Of a stretch of 64,000 bases of DNA, positions 43,850-52,632 are shown one piece after another. The translations under genes and the position numbers were made by a program. How positions within the stretch are numbered: the first letter of the stretch is position 1; each line of letters opens with the position of its first letter. Under the pieces are notes generated by a model. The model ran no database searches, was not told the DNA's origin, and was given only the letters and a program-made list of their open reading frames with translations. The stretch is from Chloroflexota bacterium (GTDB lineage Bacteria; Chloroflexota; Dehalococcoidia; Lucifugimonadales; Lucifugimonadaceae): positions 1-64,000 of the forward strand of contig PCAM01000016.1 of assembly GCA_002730555.1 (NCBI GenBank), given 5' to 3'.

Positions 43850-44935
43850 ATGCAGCTGCTCCTCGCGCTCGTGGGCACGGCTATCGCATGTTCCCTGGTG
43901 GCCACCGACGATGATCCAACGGCCACCCCGCAACCCACTCCGAGCAGCAATCCCACATCCAACGCTGGGAGCTCGCCGGACTTGGCCACACCGATATCGC
44001 GGCTTCCGAACCTACGTGACCTGGTGGAGCAGGTCGCCCCGGCGGTGGTGGCGATAGACACCAGCACGGTAGGCGTAGACTTCTTTCTGAGACGGGTGGA
44101 GCAGCGCGGCTCGGGGTCCGGGGTGATCGTTCGCCCAGACGGTTACATCGTCACCAACGATCATGTGATCTCCGACGCGTCGTCGTTGCACGTGGCGCTC
44201 TCGGACGGCCGGGTGCTGGACGCGACCACGATCGGACGCTACCCGGAGAGCGACATCGCCGTGATCAAGATAGAGGTCGATGAAGAGCTGCCGACGCTCG
44301 AGTTTGCCGACTCTGACCAGGTGCGGGTGGGTGACTGGTTGCTCGCCATCGGCAATGCCCTCGGGCTGGAGGGCGGCCCGACGGTGACCCTTGGTATCGT
44401 GAGCGCCCGGGGACGGAGACTACAGACGGAGATCGGGGCGACGCTGTCCGATCTGATCCAGACCGACGCCGCCATAAACGAGGGGAACAGCGGCGGGCCT
44501 TTGGTAGACCTCGATGGCCGGGTGGTCGGCATAAACACCACGGTCCTTGCCTCCGCCCAGGGCATCGGCTTCGGCGTCAGTTCCAACTCGGCACTCCGAT
44601 TCTCGGACGATCTCATCGAGTTTGGTGAGGTGCGCAGGCCATTGATCGGCCTGGCGCTTGAAACGATCCGTGAATCGATCGCCCTTGCGCTTGACCTTCC
44701 GGTGTCCCGCGGGGTGCTCGTGACCGCGGTCGGAGATGGCCCCGCCAGGGAAGCGGGCGTTGAGGAACTGGACGTGATTACGGAGATAGAGGGCAAGCCC
44801 GCCGGCAACCAGTCAGAGTTCCTGGCCGATCTGTGGAGCTACCGCCCGGGCGACAAGATCGCCCTGACGATACTACGAGAGGACCGGCAGTTGGAGATCG
44901 TCGTATCCCTGGACGAACGGCCTTCCGGGGGCTAG
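43850..44935 (+). CDS. HtrA/DegP-type serine protease lipoprotein (S1C)
   Basis: 361 residues. Lipobox GTAIAC near residue 14 followed by a Pro/Ser/Thr linker, then a trypsin-like S1C domain with catalytic His105 (TNDHVIS), Asp135 (ESDIAVIK) and Ser214 (EGNSGGPLV), and one PDZ domain from about 265 (GVLVTAVGDGPAREAGVEEL). Extracytoplasmic quality control or stress protease. Short N-terminus suggests a small anchor. 7 bp after the YihY gene, so co-transcribed. Confidence 0.92.
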   Translation: MQLLLALVGTAIACSLVATDDDPTATPQPTPSSNPTSNAGSSPDLATPISRLPNLRDLVEQVAPAVVAIDTSTVGVDFFLRRVEQRGSGSGVIVRPDGYIVTNDHVISDASSLHVALSDGRVLDATTIGRYPESDIAVIKIEVDEELPTLEFADSDQVRVGDWLLAIGNALGLEGGPTVTLGIVSARGRRLQTEIGATLSDLIQTDAAINEGNSGGPLVDLDGRVVGINTTVLASAQGIGFGVSSNSALRFSDDLIEFGEVRRPLIGLALETIRESIALALDLPVSRGVLVTAVGDGPAREAGVEELDVITEIEGKPAGNQSEFLADLWSYRPGDKIALTILREDRQLEIVVSLDERPSGG

Positions 44936-44945
44936 CGGCGGGGCG

Positions 44946-45752
44946 TTAGCCGAGGGGAACGCGGGCCAGTTCCTCGTAGCGGGGGCCGTCCACCATCAGG
45001 CGGCTTCGATAAAGCACCAGCGACTCCACCGGGAGGTCCGGTCGCGGCTCCGGTAGTCGCACATGGGCGAACGCCTGCCCCACCTGACCGACGGCAAACG
45101 GTGGCACTTCACGTTGCAAGCGACCCACGGTGAGATGCGGGTTGTAGCGGCGATCTTCCCCTGCGATGCCGATGCGCTCGAGAGCGCCCTCAAGCCGGGC
45201 CTGGAGCATTTGAAGACGCTCAACCTCTCCCGTTATCCCTACCCAGAGAACCTTTGGCTGCGTCAGGTTTGGAAAGCCGCCCGTATCATCCAGACGAAGG
45301 GTGAACTTTCCGGACCGGGAAGCGGCGTCGGTCATGCACTCGGTGATCGCCTCGACGCGATCCTTAGAGGTATCGCCCAGGAAACGGAGCGTCAAATGCA
45401 TCATCTCCGCCCGCGACCAGCGGACGTTGGGGCGCAGGAATTCCGGGACCTTCCAGGCCGTGCCGGTTAGCGCTGCCTTGGCTTCCGCAGACAGGTCCGC
45501 CGCAATGAACATCCGCCAGAGACCGTCTTGTGGTTCCGCCGCGCGCCCGGGAGTCACGCCCGGTCGGGTTACGGTTGGCGCGTGAAAATCGCGACGAGGG
45601 ATCTCTCTTCCCGGTACGAATGGAGGGCCGCCGGGGCGTTGCGGCACGAACCGGGCCGAGGCCGGGGCCGGACGGTGGGGTCGCGGGGGTCCGGGCGGGC
45701 CTGGATTGCGGGGATCGCGGCCGGGGTGTTCGGGGCGTGTCGGAAACATCAC
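44946..45752 (-). CDS. thpR: RNA 2',3'-cyclic phosphodiesterase with Pro-rich N-terminal extension
   Basis: 268 residues. The ThpR/LigT 2H phosphoesterase domain begins at Met81 (MFIAADLS) and holds both catalytic motifs, His119-x-Thr121 (MHLTLRF) and His206-x-Thr208 (NPHLTVGR). The first 80 residues are rich in Pro, Arg and Gly (GPPGPPRPHRPAPAS) and look disordered; ThpR is normally about 180-190 residues. If the start is instead ATG 45512 the protein is of standard length. The extension is open frame with no stops and codon use like coding sequence, so either is possible. Converges with the protease gene (10-bp gap). Confidence 0.85.
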   Translation of the reverse strand: MMFPTRPEHPGRDPRNPGPPGPPRPHRPAPASARFVPQRPGGPPFVPGREIPRRDFHAPTVTRPGVTPGRAAEPQDGLWRMFIAADLSAEAKAALTGTAWKVPEFLRPNVRWSRAEMMHLTLRFLGDTSKDRVEAITECMTDAASRSGKFTLRLDDTGGFPNLTQPKVLWVGITGEVERLQMLQARLEGALERIGIAGEDRRYNPHLTVGRLQREVPPFAVGQVGQAFAHVRLPEPRPDLPVESLVLYRSRLMVDGPRYEELARVPLG

Positions 45753-45922
45753 TTACAAGTTTAGAGCGGCCAGGGCCGGGGCGCAGCCGGTGAAATCACC
45801 GATCCGGTTGACGGACGGCTATCACCTTTGGCGCGGTCCTCGATCCCATACGCGTCCGTTGAGGTGCGGCCCGCGTGGGCAGCCAGACCACCGACGCGGT
45901 ACGATTCGGTGTCTACACGCCC

Positions 45923-46795
45923 ATGAAACCCCTCGCTTCCTTACACGCAGCGCCCGGTAAAACCGGCCTCCCGACTCCCAAACGCGGCCTCGACCTGTGG
46001 CTGCGCGGGACTCGGCTGCCCGTGATCTTGATGTCGCTCGTCAGCGTGGCGGCCGTGTGCGTGAGTAAGGGCGGCGAGGTCGAGTTCATACAGGACGTCA
46101 CGCCCGTAACGGATGAACTCACGCTGGTGATCGAGGCGACCCGTGCCGATATCGAGCTGTACCGCGGCGATCCCGGGTCCGTCATCACCCAGATCGAGGC
46201 CGGCAACGCGCCGAAGGTGGTCCACCGCGTCCGTCCGGGCGGCATCATCCCTACGTCCCATCTGCTGATCGAGACCTTCATACCGATACAGTACGCGCCG
46301 AGATCCCGCGCCATCGTCCGCATGTGGATCCCGGACCAGACCGTGTTGGAAGTGAACGGCGACGACGTGTCCGTTGAGATCAGGGGGCCGCTCGCAAACA
46401 CCATTACCGTGAGCGGCGACATCACGCTCACCAAGGGTGACGCGACCCTCGTGGACGTGATCGGAGATTTCGCGATCAACACAGGTCTGGGGGGGATCAC
46501 CCTTAATCGTGTCGACGGGGGGTACAACGCAGAAACCGGCCGCGGGTCGATCTTTTTCCGGGGAGCTCCGGCCCGATCCCAGGTTAGCCGACTTGAGACC
46601 GGAACGGGCAGCATCTTCGCCGATCTGAGCCGCGACCCTGATATACCGATTTCCGTCAAGGCCGGTCGCGGCGCAATCCTGCTGCATGACGGCGGGGATC
46701 CCATCTCCGGCGCGAACATCGCCGTTGCATCTTCGGGCGCCGCCGCATCCCTGGAGCTGGTCACGGCGAACGGGATCATCGACATCCGCCGTTAG
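45923..46795 (+). CDS. DUF4097-like beta-helix lipoprotein
   Basis: 290 residues from ATG 45923 (GTG 45875 is possible). A basic N-terminus leads to a hydrophobic stretch ending in VSVAAVCVSKGG, a plausible lipobox. The rest is repeated short strands: SVEIRGPLANTITVSGDITL, GDATLVDVIGDFAINTGLGG, NAETGRGSIFF, SRLETGTGSIFADLS, VKAGRGAILLHDG. This fits the DUF4097 / adhesin-like right-handed helix found in extracytoplasmic proteins near anti-sigma systems. No catalytic residues recognised. Confidence 0.6.
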   Translation: MKPLASLHAAPGKTGLPTPKRGLDLWLRGTRLPVILMSLVSVAAVCVSKGGEVEFIQDVTPVTDELTLVIEATRADIELYRGDPGSVITQIEAGNAPKVVHRVRPGGIIPTSHLLIETFIPIQYAPRSRAIVRMWIPDQTVLEVNGDDVSVEIRGPLANTITVSGDITLTKGDATLVDVIGDFAINTGLGGITLNRVDGGYNAETGRGSIFFRGAPARSQVSRLETGTGSIFADLSRDPDIPISVKAGRGAILLHDGGDPISGANIAVASSGAAASLELVTANGIIDIRR

Positions 46796-46819
46796 TTCGT
46801 CCGCGCCCGCCATCAATTC

Positions 46820-47353
46820 GTGAATCCACGCACGCCCTCCCCTGCCCCTCTTGCGGACATCCCGGAAGAACTGCACCGCATCCTGGACTTCAGTTTTGTC
46901 CTCCGAACAACTATGACGCGCCGCCGTTCCGGTGGCACACGGACCGTCGAAACGACGTACACCTGGGACGGGGACCGCTGTGTATACCTGTCCGGGTACC
47001 CGGGGTCGCGCGACTGGGTGGCGAATATGGCGGCGAACTCGTCGGTGACCGTAACGACGGTCGAGGGGGAGCGGAACTACGTGATCGCGGCGACCGCGCG
47101 CGTGCTGAGGGATCGCGACGAACGTGTTGGGCACCTTCTGGCATTTATCGACCGCTGGGCGGAGCGGCCCGGTTTCCCGCGCAAACGATTCCGCTTCCTC
47201 CTGGGCGCGATCCGTTTGAACCGCCGGTTGCGACTGCCGTGGTGGGGCCCGTTCTATCCCGTGCGGCGCATCCTAGACAGGATGCCCTGCGTCGAGCTGC
47301 GTTTTATCGGTGAGCCATGTTTGCTGGAGGGCGACCCCCCGGAGCCGGCCTAG
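46820..47353 (+). CDS. F420/FMN-type split-barrel protein (DUF385-like)
   Basis: 177 residues from a GTG. The central part CVYLSGYPGSRDWVANMAAN followed by SVTVTTVEGERNYVIAATAR resembles deazaflavin-dependent nitroreductase/DUF385 split barrels, where that loop meets the cofactor. C-terminal helices are Arg-rich. Likely a flavin- or F420-binding oxidoreductase; substrate unknown. Overlaps the convergent exonuclease-like gene by 4 bp. Confidence 0.62.
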   Translation: MNPRTPSPAPLADIPEELHRILDFSFVLRTTMTRRRSGGTRTVETTYTWDGDRCVYLSGYPGSRDWVANMAANSSVTVTTVEGERNYVIAATARVLRDRDERVGHLLAFIDRWAERPGFPRKRFRFLLGAIRLNRRLRLPWWGPFYPVRRILDRMPCVELRFIGEPCLLEGDPPEPA

Positions 47354-48198
47354 GTAACACCGGTATCCGGGACGTCATCCGGGGACGCGCGGGCGGTTCC
47401 GTTCCCGTCGCTCCGGCCACCTGCGGCGCCGCGTGATGGCGCCTCGCCCCTTAGTGCGGAGCCGACGGCGTTTCGGACCGCCTCGCTGAACTCAACGTTC
47501 GAGGCGATCCATTCCAGGTAGTCTGGCGCTTCCTCTGCAACGCGGGACAGCCGCTCTCCGCGGTGGCGCCCAAAGTTGAACAGCGCTTTCCCATCCGGCG
47601 CCCACACCAGGCGGGAGTCGGGGTCGATTGCAGCGGGGTCGTCCGGATGGATGAAACCGGACAGCCCTTCAATATCGTCAGACAGCTCCGAGTACGTGTC
47701 GAGCTGTCCCTCCAGCACCCGGTAAACGGCCTCGGCGCCGTCCAGATCGTCCGGTACCGCTCCCCCGACGAACCGCCTGTACGCGGCAGCGAAGTCACGT
47801 GGCTCGCGCCGGTGAAAGAGCGTCATAGCGTCGATCACCACGGCCTCGTCGAAGGGAGCGGCAACACCGGACCGGTTAAACTCAGCCTTGAGCAGCGGGA
47901 TGGCGAAACGCTCGATCCCGAACCCGGCGATGTCGCAATCTTTAAGGTAATTGGCGAGCGCGCCGGCGAAAGCACGGAACGGTGGGCTGCCCGCGACATC
48001 GTCGTCCGTAACGCCGTGGACCGCGCTTGCCCCGGGCGAGATCGGCGACTCTGGATTGATCAGCTCGCCCCGGTTGGAGCGAGTGCCGTCCGGTTCCACT
48101 TTGAGTGTGGAAAGCCGGACAATTCGCGCCGTTTTCGGGTCCAGCCCTGTTGACTGCACATCGAGAAAGACGATAGGCCGTTTCAAAGTTAACCGCAT
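47350..48198 (-). CDS. DnaQ-like exonuclease-fold protein with lost active site
   Basis: 282 residues aligned by eye to DEDDh 3'-5' exonucleases: VFLDVQSTGLDPKTARIVRL, INPESPISPGASAVHGVTDD, AGFGIERFAIPLLKAEF, then the C-terminal DUF (ALFNFGRHRGERLSRVAEEA, DYLEWI). The family pattern DxExTG has Gln at 15 in place of the metal-binding Glu, and the second Asp (family RFDIPLL) is Ala99. The third motif (normally AHSAEAD) reads DLDGAEAV, with no His. Asp13 remains. So it keeps the fold but probably cannot bind two metals. C-terminal 40 residues are low complexity. Start ATG 48198. Confidence 0.75.
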   Translation of the reverse strand: MRLTLKRPIVFLDVQSTGLDPKTARIVRLSTLKVEPDGTRSNRGELINPESPISPGASAVHGVTDDDVAGSPPFRAFAGALANYLKDCDIAGFGIERFAIPLLKAEFNRSGVAAPFDEAVVIDAMTLFHRREPRDFAAAYRRFVGGAVPDDLDGAEAVYRVLEGQLDTYSELSDDIEGLSGFIHPDDPAAIDPDSRLVWAPDGKALFNFGRHRGERLSRVAEEAPDYLEWIASNVEFSEAVRNAVGSALRGEAPSRGAAGGRSDGNGTARASPDDVPDTGVT

Positions 48199-48839
48199 TT
48201 GAACTCCCGGCGATCACACCCCCCGGAGGGCCTTAATCGTTCGGTGATCGAGTTGGGCGGCCATGCTAGCACCCGGGGTATCCCCGTCAGCTTCTGCGCT
48301 GTCACACCGCTCGACCAGTGGATAGCACGAGTGCGCCCGCCTCTCGGTACAGGCTGAGTCGCTCTCCGACTAACTGATCCTGGTCGAGTTCTACACGCGC
48401 GCGAAGCGTTTGCCGTTCGGTCTTGCTGCCTCGGTCGCGTTGCCCGTCTCGACGTACTCGGAGACGAACTTCTGACGACGGAGTGTGAGGGAGGTGGATG
48501 TCATGAGACGTAGTAGGCGGACCTGTCAGTTGGTTAAGGTCCGACCTCAAATCGCGACGAGTAATCCCTGGGTCTGTGAACGCCGTCGTGGGGGTGTAGT
48601 CATACGTAGCTGCAGCGATGCTGGTCCACGCCAGGCACATCACACTGCCTCGCCTGCCCGTGATTCCCCTCTAGATCAAGGTCAAAAACTCAAGTTAATA
48701 CGTTATGGATATCGAATGCTTTTCTGGAATTACAACCTTTAGCCTCCGTGCGTCCATCCCGAGACGACTTAGTTCACTAGCGGGTACGGGCATTCATCAG
48801 GCCGACTCTGATGTTACATAGATAGTAGGAGAATGATCC
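48199..48839. other. Intergenic region with phage remnant
   Basis: Holds the terminase small-subunit remnant (48304-48504, minus). The last 170 bp before 48840 are AT-rich (GTTAATACGTTATGGATATC) and probably carry the promoter of the membrane-protein gene; no exact boxes can be assigned. Confidence 0.45.
48304..48504 (-). pseudogene. Phage terminase small-subunit remnant
   Basis: From ATG 48504 leftwards: MTSTS then LTLRRQKFVSEYVETGNATE AA, the start of phage terminase small subunits (LTxKQxxFVxEYLxxGNATEAA), which bind DNA by a helix-turn-helix at this spot. After about 28 residues it loses similarity and stops at 48391. A second frame continues with RARVELDQDQLVGERLSLYR, like the later helical part, so a frameshift is likely. 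The remainder of the packaging genes is absent. Confidence 0.6.
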
Positions 48840-49487
48840 ATGAGGGACATTGCCGTTGCCAAACTGGCTGGCTATTCTCTGGTCTTGGGGCCAATTCTTG
48901 CGCTGGTTTGTTACTTCATTCAACCCGGAGGAATCCTGGGTATTGGTGGAGGAACAGCAGATCCAACCGACTCCTCGGCTGTCGTGAAACTTCTAGCCGA
49001 CAACCCAGAATTAGGGACCCTGACGTCACTTCTTATTCCGGTTGGAGTCCTAGTGTTTCTATCCGGCATCATGTTTTTCGTACAGAACATGGCCGGCGGC
49101 AGCGGTCACGCGGTCGCACGACTCGGACTTCCCATGGTGATGGGGAGCATATTCGGATGGGTACTGAGTAGTGCAATAGCAATGGCAATATCTGCCGGTG
49201 TGGCAACCGACGCCGGCGCCAATATGATATTCGCTATAAACACCATAGCTTCCTTAGCATTTGGTGCTGGGTTGGTCCTGATTGCGATCGGGGCTTCCAC
49301 TAGGGAAGAAATCAACTCCAACCTTGCCTACATCGCAACCCTATCTGGAGTTGTAGTTGTCGTGTCCTCGGTCGTAACCGCATTTTCACCCGATTCAGCG
49401 CAAGATATGAACGCTGTAACGGGGGTTGCGTTCATCGTCGGCACGCTCTGGTTTATTCTGATAGGCCGCCAACTAATAACCGACTAA
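48840..49487 (+). CDS. Hypothetical membrane protein, about six helices
   Basis: 215 residues, hydrophobic segments at about 9-28, 62-82, 97-117, 127-148, 160-180 and 190-207; a Gly/Asp loop after helix 1 (GGILGIGGGTADPTDSS). DUF4386-like in general look but not firmly recognised. A clear AGGAGA site precedes the ATG and an intrinsic terminator follows, so it is a monocistronic, probably expressed gene. Codon use is less GC-biased than neighbouring genes (more A/T third positions such as ATA, TTA), hinting at a foreign origin within the scarred region. Confidence 0.7.
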   Translation: MRDIAVAKLAGYSLVLGPILALVCYFIQPGGILGIGGGTADPTDSSAVVKLLADNPELGTLTSLLIPVGVLVFLSGIMFFVQNMAGGSGHAVARLGLPMVMGSIFGWVLSSAIAMAISAGVATDAGANMIFAINTIASLAFGAGLVLIAIGASTREEINSNLAYIATLSGVVVVVSSVVTAFSPDSAQDMNAVTGVAFIVGTLWFILIGRQLITD

Positions 49488-49505
49488 TTTGTCGTGATGG
49501 TGAAA

Positions 49506-49539
49506 AGAGGCCTCCGACTTCGGTCCGAGGCCTCTTTTT
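49506..49539 (+). terminator. Strong intrinsic terminator
   Basis: AGAGGCCTC / GAGGCCTCT stem (9 bp), loop of 16 with further pairing, then TTTTTG, 18 bp after the membrane-protein stop. Confidence 0.85.
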
Positions 49540-49965
49540 GGTTCAGGATGGTATGGCTAATGACTACGTGCCGGCACGGTACAAAACCCTGAACAATATT
49601 CATGAATCAGCGACGAACTTAACCCAGATGCTGATCATTTACGTGGTTCGTGAGCCTGGAGGACGTAGCACGGGCGGGCGAGTCAATGCGCCGTCTGGGA
49701 CGGTCGTATGGCGGTTACCAGACCGGCGAGAACTAGCGGTGCTGTGGCAGTCCACGGCCTACCGGATATGAGGAACGAAGGTGGCTGATGTGGACCAACA
49801 TCACTCCCACGACGCATAGACGATATGCCTCTGCAGAGCGTTAATATTGACAGGCTGATCCGTGAGAATCAGCCCCTACTGGTGTAAGAACTGGTGTAAA
49901 CCGCCTCGGTCAGGCCAACGAAATCGCCTTCCAAATCGTCGGTTCCCGTTCAAAATGCACCAATT
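49540..49965. other. Intergenic region upstream of tRNA-Leu
   Basis: No supported gene; a 77-codon open frame (49538-49771) has no ribosome site and no recognisable similarity. A doubled decamer, ACTGGTGTAAGAACTGGTGT (49878-49897 plus AA), lies 66 bp before the tRNA. Confidence 0.45.
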
Positions 49966-50052
49966 GCCGAGGTGGCGGAATGGTAGACGCGACGGTCTCA
50001 AAAACCGTTGGGCATAACGCCCGTGCGGGTTCGACTCCCGCCCTCGGCACCA
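49966..50052 (+). tRNA. trnL-CAA: tRNA-Leu (anticodon CAA)
   Basis: 87 nt including encoded CCA. Acceptor GCCGAGG/CCTCGGC, anticodon arm ACGGT-CTCAAAA-ACCGT with CAA, long variable arm (TTGGGCATAACGCCC), T-arm GCGGG-TTCGACT-CCCGC. Class II structure as expected for Leu. Confidence 0.97.
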
Positions 50053-50105
50053 GTTAGTCCGTACAACCGGAACCTGTCTCTGGCGGGTTGGCTCGCCGCC
50101 CTCCG

Positions 50106-50891
50106 CTACGCCCCCGGAAGTCCCTTTGAGGCCAGAGCTTCCTGACCGCGGGTCAGGAACTGGGGGCCGCCTGTCCCGAAGAGCTCTCGGGGCGACAGCG
50201 ACAGCATTCGGAAGCCTTTGTCCAGAATGGCCGGGATGTTGTCCATGTTGGCCGGGCTGGCTACGGCCTTGCCTGCCGCTGTGGAATCGGCGACAACTTT
50301 GTCCACGAGGGTGTTCACTTCCGCCTGATCGGCCCAGCCCATGGAGTGCGACAGGTCGAGGGCGCCGAGATCGATGAAGTCGATCCCCGGGAGTGCCAGT
50401 ATCTCTGACAGGTTGTTCACGGCGTCGATCTCTTCGATGATGCAGCCCGCCATGGTCTGCTCGTTGGTGTCCAGGGTCCACTGTCTGGGCGAGCCGATGT
50501 CCAGCGCGTAGCCACCTCCCCTGCTTCGGAAGAAGATCGTGCGTTTCCCGAGGGGTTGGAATTTGGCGGCATTCACCGCGGACTGGGCGTCCGCCGCGGT
50601 CTTCACTCTGGCAACCAGCACACCCTGTGCTCCACCATCCAGTGCGTGCAGGAGCAGCTCAGGGTTGTTCTGCATGCGGGCGATAGTAGTCATGCTGTGG
50701 ACGTCCGCTGCACGGATCGTTTGAAGTAGTGCGCTCTCATCGAACAGATCGTGTTCACAGTCGACGATGGCGAAATCGAACCCCATCAAGCCCGCCATCT
50801 CCACGAGATCGGTGTCGTTGGGGCCGACCGTTACGCCAAATGCGGCGCCGCCGGCTTTGAGCTTCGCTTTGGTCCTGTTCTGGCGCACCAA
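50106..50891 (-). CDS. HpcH/HpaI-family aldolase, copy 1
   Basis: 261 residues from TTG 50891 (GTG 50888 next), with GGAGGGG upstream. Class II pyruvate aldolase barrel: GGAAFGVTVGPNDTDLVEM, base region DCEHDLFDES, RMQNNPELLLHALDGGAQGV, and the Glu/Asp metal ligands in CIIEEIDAV and DLGALDLSHSMG. Cleaves or forms 2-keto-3-hydroxy acids with pyruvate. The phosphate/metal residue pattern deviates in places (FFRSRGGGYAL), so substrate is uncertain. It reads towards tRNA-Leu(CAA). A paralogue lies at 63211 beside the other tRNA-Leu. Confidence 0.85.
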   Translation of the reverse strand: MVRQNRTKAKLKAGGAAFGVTVGPNDTDLVEMAGLMGFDFAIVDCEHDLFDESALLQTIRAADVHSMTTIARMQNNPELLLHALDGGAQGVLVARVKTAADAQSAVNAAKFQPLGKRTIFFRSRGGGYALDIGSPRQWTLDTNEQTMAGCIIEEIDAVNNLSEILALPGIDFIDLGALDLSHSMGWADQAEVNTLVDKVVADSTAAGKAVASPANMDNIPAILDKGFRMLSLSPRELFGTGGPQFLTRGQEALASKGLPGA

Positions 50892-51103
50892 CGGTCCCCT
50901 CCTTCAATTAATCGGCAATCAATCAGCCTATCGGCTGCAAAGAGCCAGCGAGGCGGAGTGTAGTTGAACGCGGTCCGAGATCAACACCTTTACTTCATAC
51001 TGGGGTCGCACTTGCGAAAGTCGTTGAAGAAAGAGGGCGCAGCAATGGAGCGGCCGCGACACCACGGGCGGGGGGGGCTTGGTCTTCTCGGTTACGCGAT
51101 AAG

Positions 51104-51465
51104 GGCCGGGTTGCGCCCGGAGGGAAGGTTCTGATCAACAGCGCGGGCGTGGGCGCGAGGGTGTTTGCATTGAAGATCGCTAAGAACTTCGGAGCAGAAG
51201 TCACGGGAGTGACAGCGTTACGACCTGATTCTCGACATGGCGGCCCACCATTCGTTCTTCGATTACAAACGTGCGCTGGCCGGGAGCAAGAGAATGGGTG
51301 TCCTGACGCTCAGACAGAATCCGGGTCCGATTACCTGGTCGAACTGTTTGAGGCCGGGACGGTAAAGCCCGTCATAGACCGGTGCTATCCGCTTGGTGCA
51401 GGGGCGCAAGCGCTCCCCTATTTCGAAGACAGGCTCACGCGGGCAAAGTCGTCATCACAATCTGA
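51104..51465 (+). pseudogene. Broken NAD(P)-dependent quinone oxidoreductase/alcohol dehydrogenase
   Basis: Three MDR pieces in different frames: GRVAPGGKVLINSAGVGARV and ALKIAKNFGAEVTGV (nucleotide-binding fold), then YDLILDMAAHHSFFDYKRAL AGSKRMGVL, then YLVELFEAGTVKPVIDRCYP with LGAGAQALPYFE, and finally AGKVVITI before the stop at 51463. At least two frameshifts. The whole catalytic N-terminal half is missing. Ends 15 bp from the convergent activase gene. Confidence 0.8.
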
Positions 51466-51480
51466 GGCGCCGGCGCCGCG

Positions 51481-52443
51481 TTACGTCTCGTTGACGACGT
51501 TTACGCCGAGGCCACGTAGGAGTTCCACCCAACCGACGACGGTCTCCCTTTCCGGCGGAACGGGATCGTCTGCGCCGTCCGACTCGATGCCGAACCGGTC
51601 GCGTTTCGCGATGCCCAGGCTGTGGTACGGCAGGACTTCGACGCCCAGCAGGTCGGACAGCGGCTTCACCAGTTCAGCCACGCCTTCGAAGTGCTCCTGC
51701 CGGTCGTTCAGCCCCGGGATGACCGGCATCCGGACCAGGATGTTTGCACCCGTTTCGTGAAGCTCTTTCAGGTTGGACAGGATTGCTGTATTTGGAACGC
51801 CGGTGAACTGGCGATGTTTAGCGTCGTCCGTCTCCTTGACGTCGAACAGGAACAGATCGGTGTACGGTGCAACGCGAGCCAGCCGTTCGAAGGCCACGTG
51901 GCCCGCGGTCTCCACGGCGGTGCTTATCCCCGCCTCCTTCACCCCGCTCAGCAGCGCTTCTGCGAAATCGATCTGCAGTAGCGGCTCGCCGCCAGACAGA
52001 GTCATCCCACCACCGGATGCCTCGTAAAACGGGCGGTCGCGGCACACCTGTTCGAGCACCTCGTCTACCGGCCGGTCACGCCCAACCAGTTCCAGCGCTC
52101 CGGACGGGCAAACCCTGGCACACTCGCCGGCCAGAACACAGTTATCCCTGATGAATATGTGCTTTTCACCCCCGTCAAAGACGTGCGCGCCATTGGGGCA
52201 GACGCCGGTGCAAGCCCCGCAAGAAATGCATTTGTCGGACAGGTACGACAGCAGCGGGGCGGGGTTAATCGACTCCGGGTTGTGGCACCAGAGGCAGCGG
52301 AGTGGGCACCCTTTCAGGAACACCGTCGTCCTGATACCCGGTCCATCGTGGATCGAGAACCGCTGGATATCGAAAACACGCCCGGTCGTCTTCAGTGCGG
52401 ATGGGAGCGACCCGATGGCCGTATCGGGGTCAGAAGGAGCCAT
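51481..52443 (-). CDS. Glycyl radical enzyme activase (radical SAM)
   Basis: 320 residues from ATG 52443. Radical-SAM motif Cys46-x3-Cys50-x2-Cys53 ([11 protein letters not shown]) after [20 protein letters not shown], the activase signature. A ferredoxin-like insert (68-115) has Cys72, 75, 78 and 82 for one 4Fe-4S cluster and Cys102, 108 and 112 for a second, where the expected second Cys is Ala105. Later [11 protein letters not shown] and [12 protein letters not shown] are SAM-binding/activase landmarks. Installs the glycyl radical on its partner enzyme, encoded divergently 189 bp away. It is of the two-cluster subgroup, unlike PflA. Confidence 0.92.
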   Translation of the reverse strand: MAPSDPDTAIGSLPSALKTTGRVFDIQRFSIHDGPGIRTTVFLKGCPLRCLWCHNPESINPAPLLSYLSDKCISCGACTGVCPNGAHVFDGGEKHIFIRDNCVLAGECARVCPSGALELVGRDRPVDEVLEQVCRDRPFYEASGGGMTLSGGEPLLQIDFAEALLSGVKEAGISTAVETAGHVAFERLARVAPYTDLFLFDVKETDDAKHRQFTGVPNTAILSNLKELHETGANILVRMPVIPGLNDRQEHFEGVAELVKPLSDLLGVEVLPYHSLGIAKRDRFGIESDGADDPVPPERETVVGWVELLRGLGVNVVNET

Positions 52444-52632
52444 GGTTTGGATCGTCGTCAATCTGCAGCCAGGTGGAAATGACGGGCGTAACTCCGCGTA
52501 ACACCCCGTAATACAGGACAGCGGCTGTGCGCCACACGGTGGTACAAAATCGTGCCGAAGAGTAGCATATCGTTGCTGCCGCCCGGGTATCGCACGCGTT
52601 CCAAAAAGGGCGCCGTCGCAGGAAACGGGTAT

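Noticed and set aside
45941-47134. 397-codon open frame on the minus strand
   Set aside because: Runs opposite the DUF4097-like and split-barrel genes; Arg/His-rich with no family pattern, a shadow frame of GC-rich coding DNA.
49538-49771. 77-codon gene after the terminator
   Set aside because: No ribosome site, starts in the terminator tail, no recognisable sequence.
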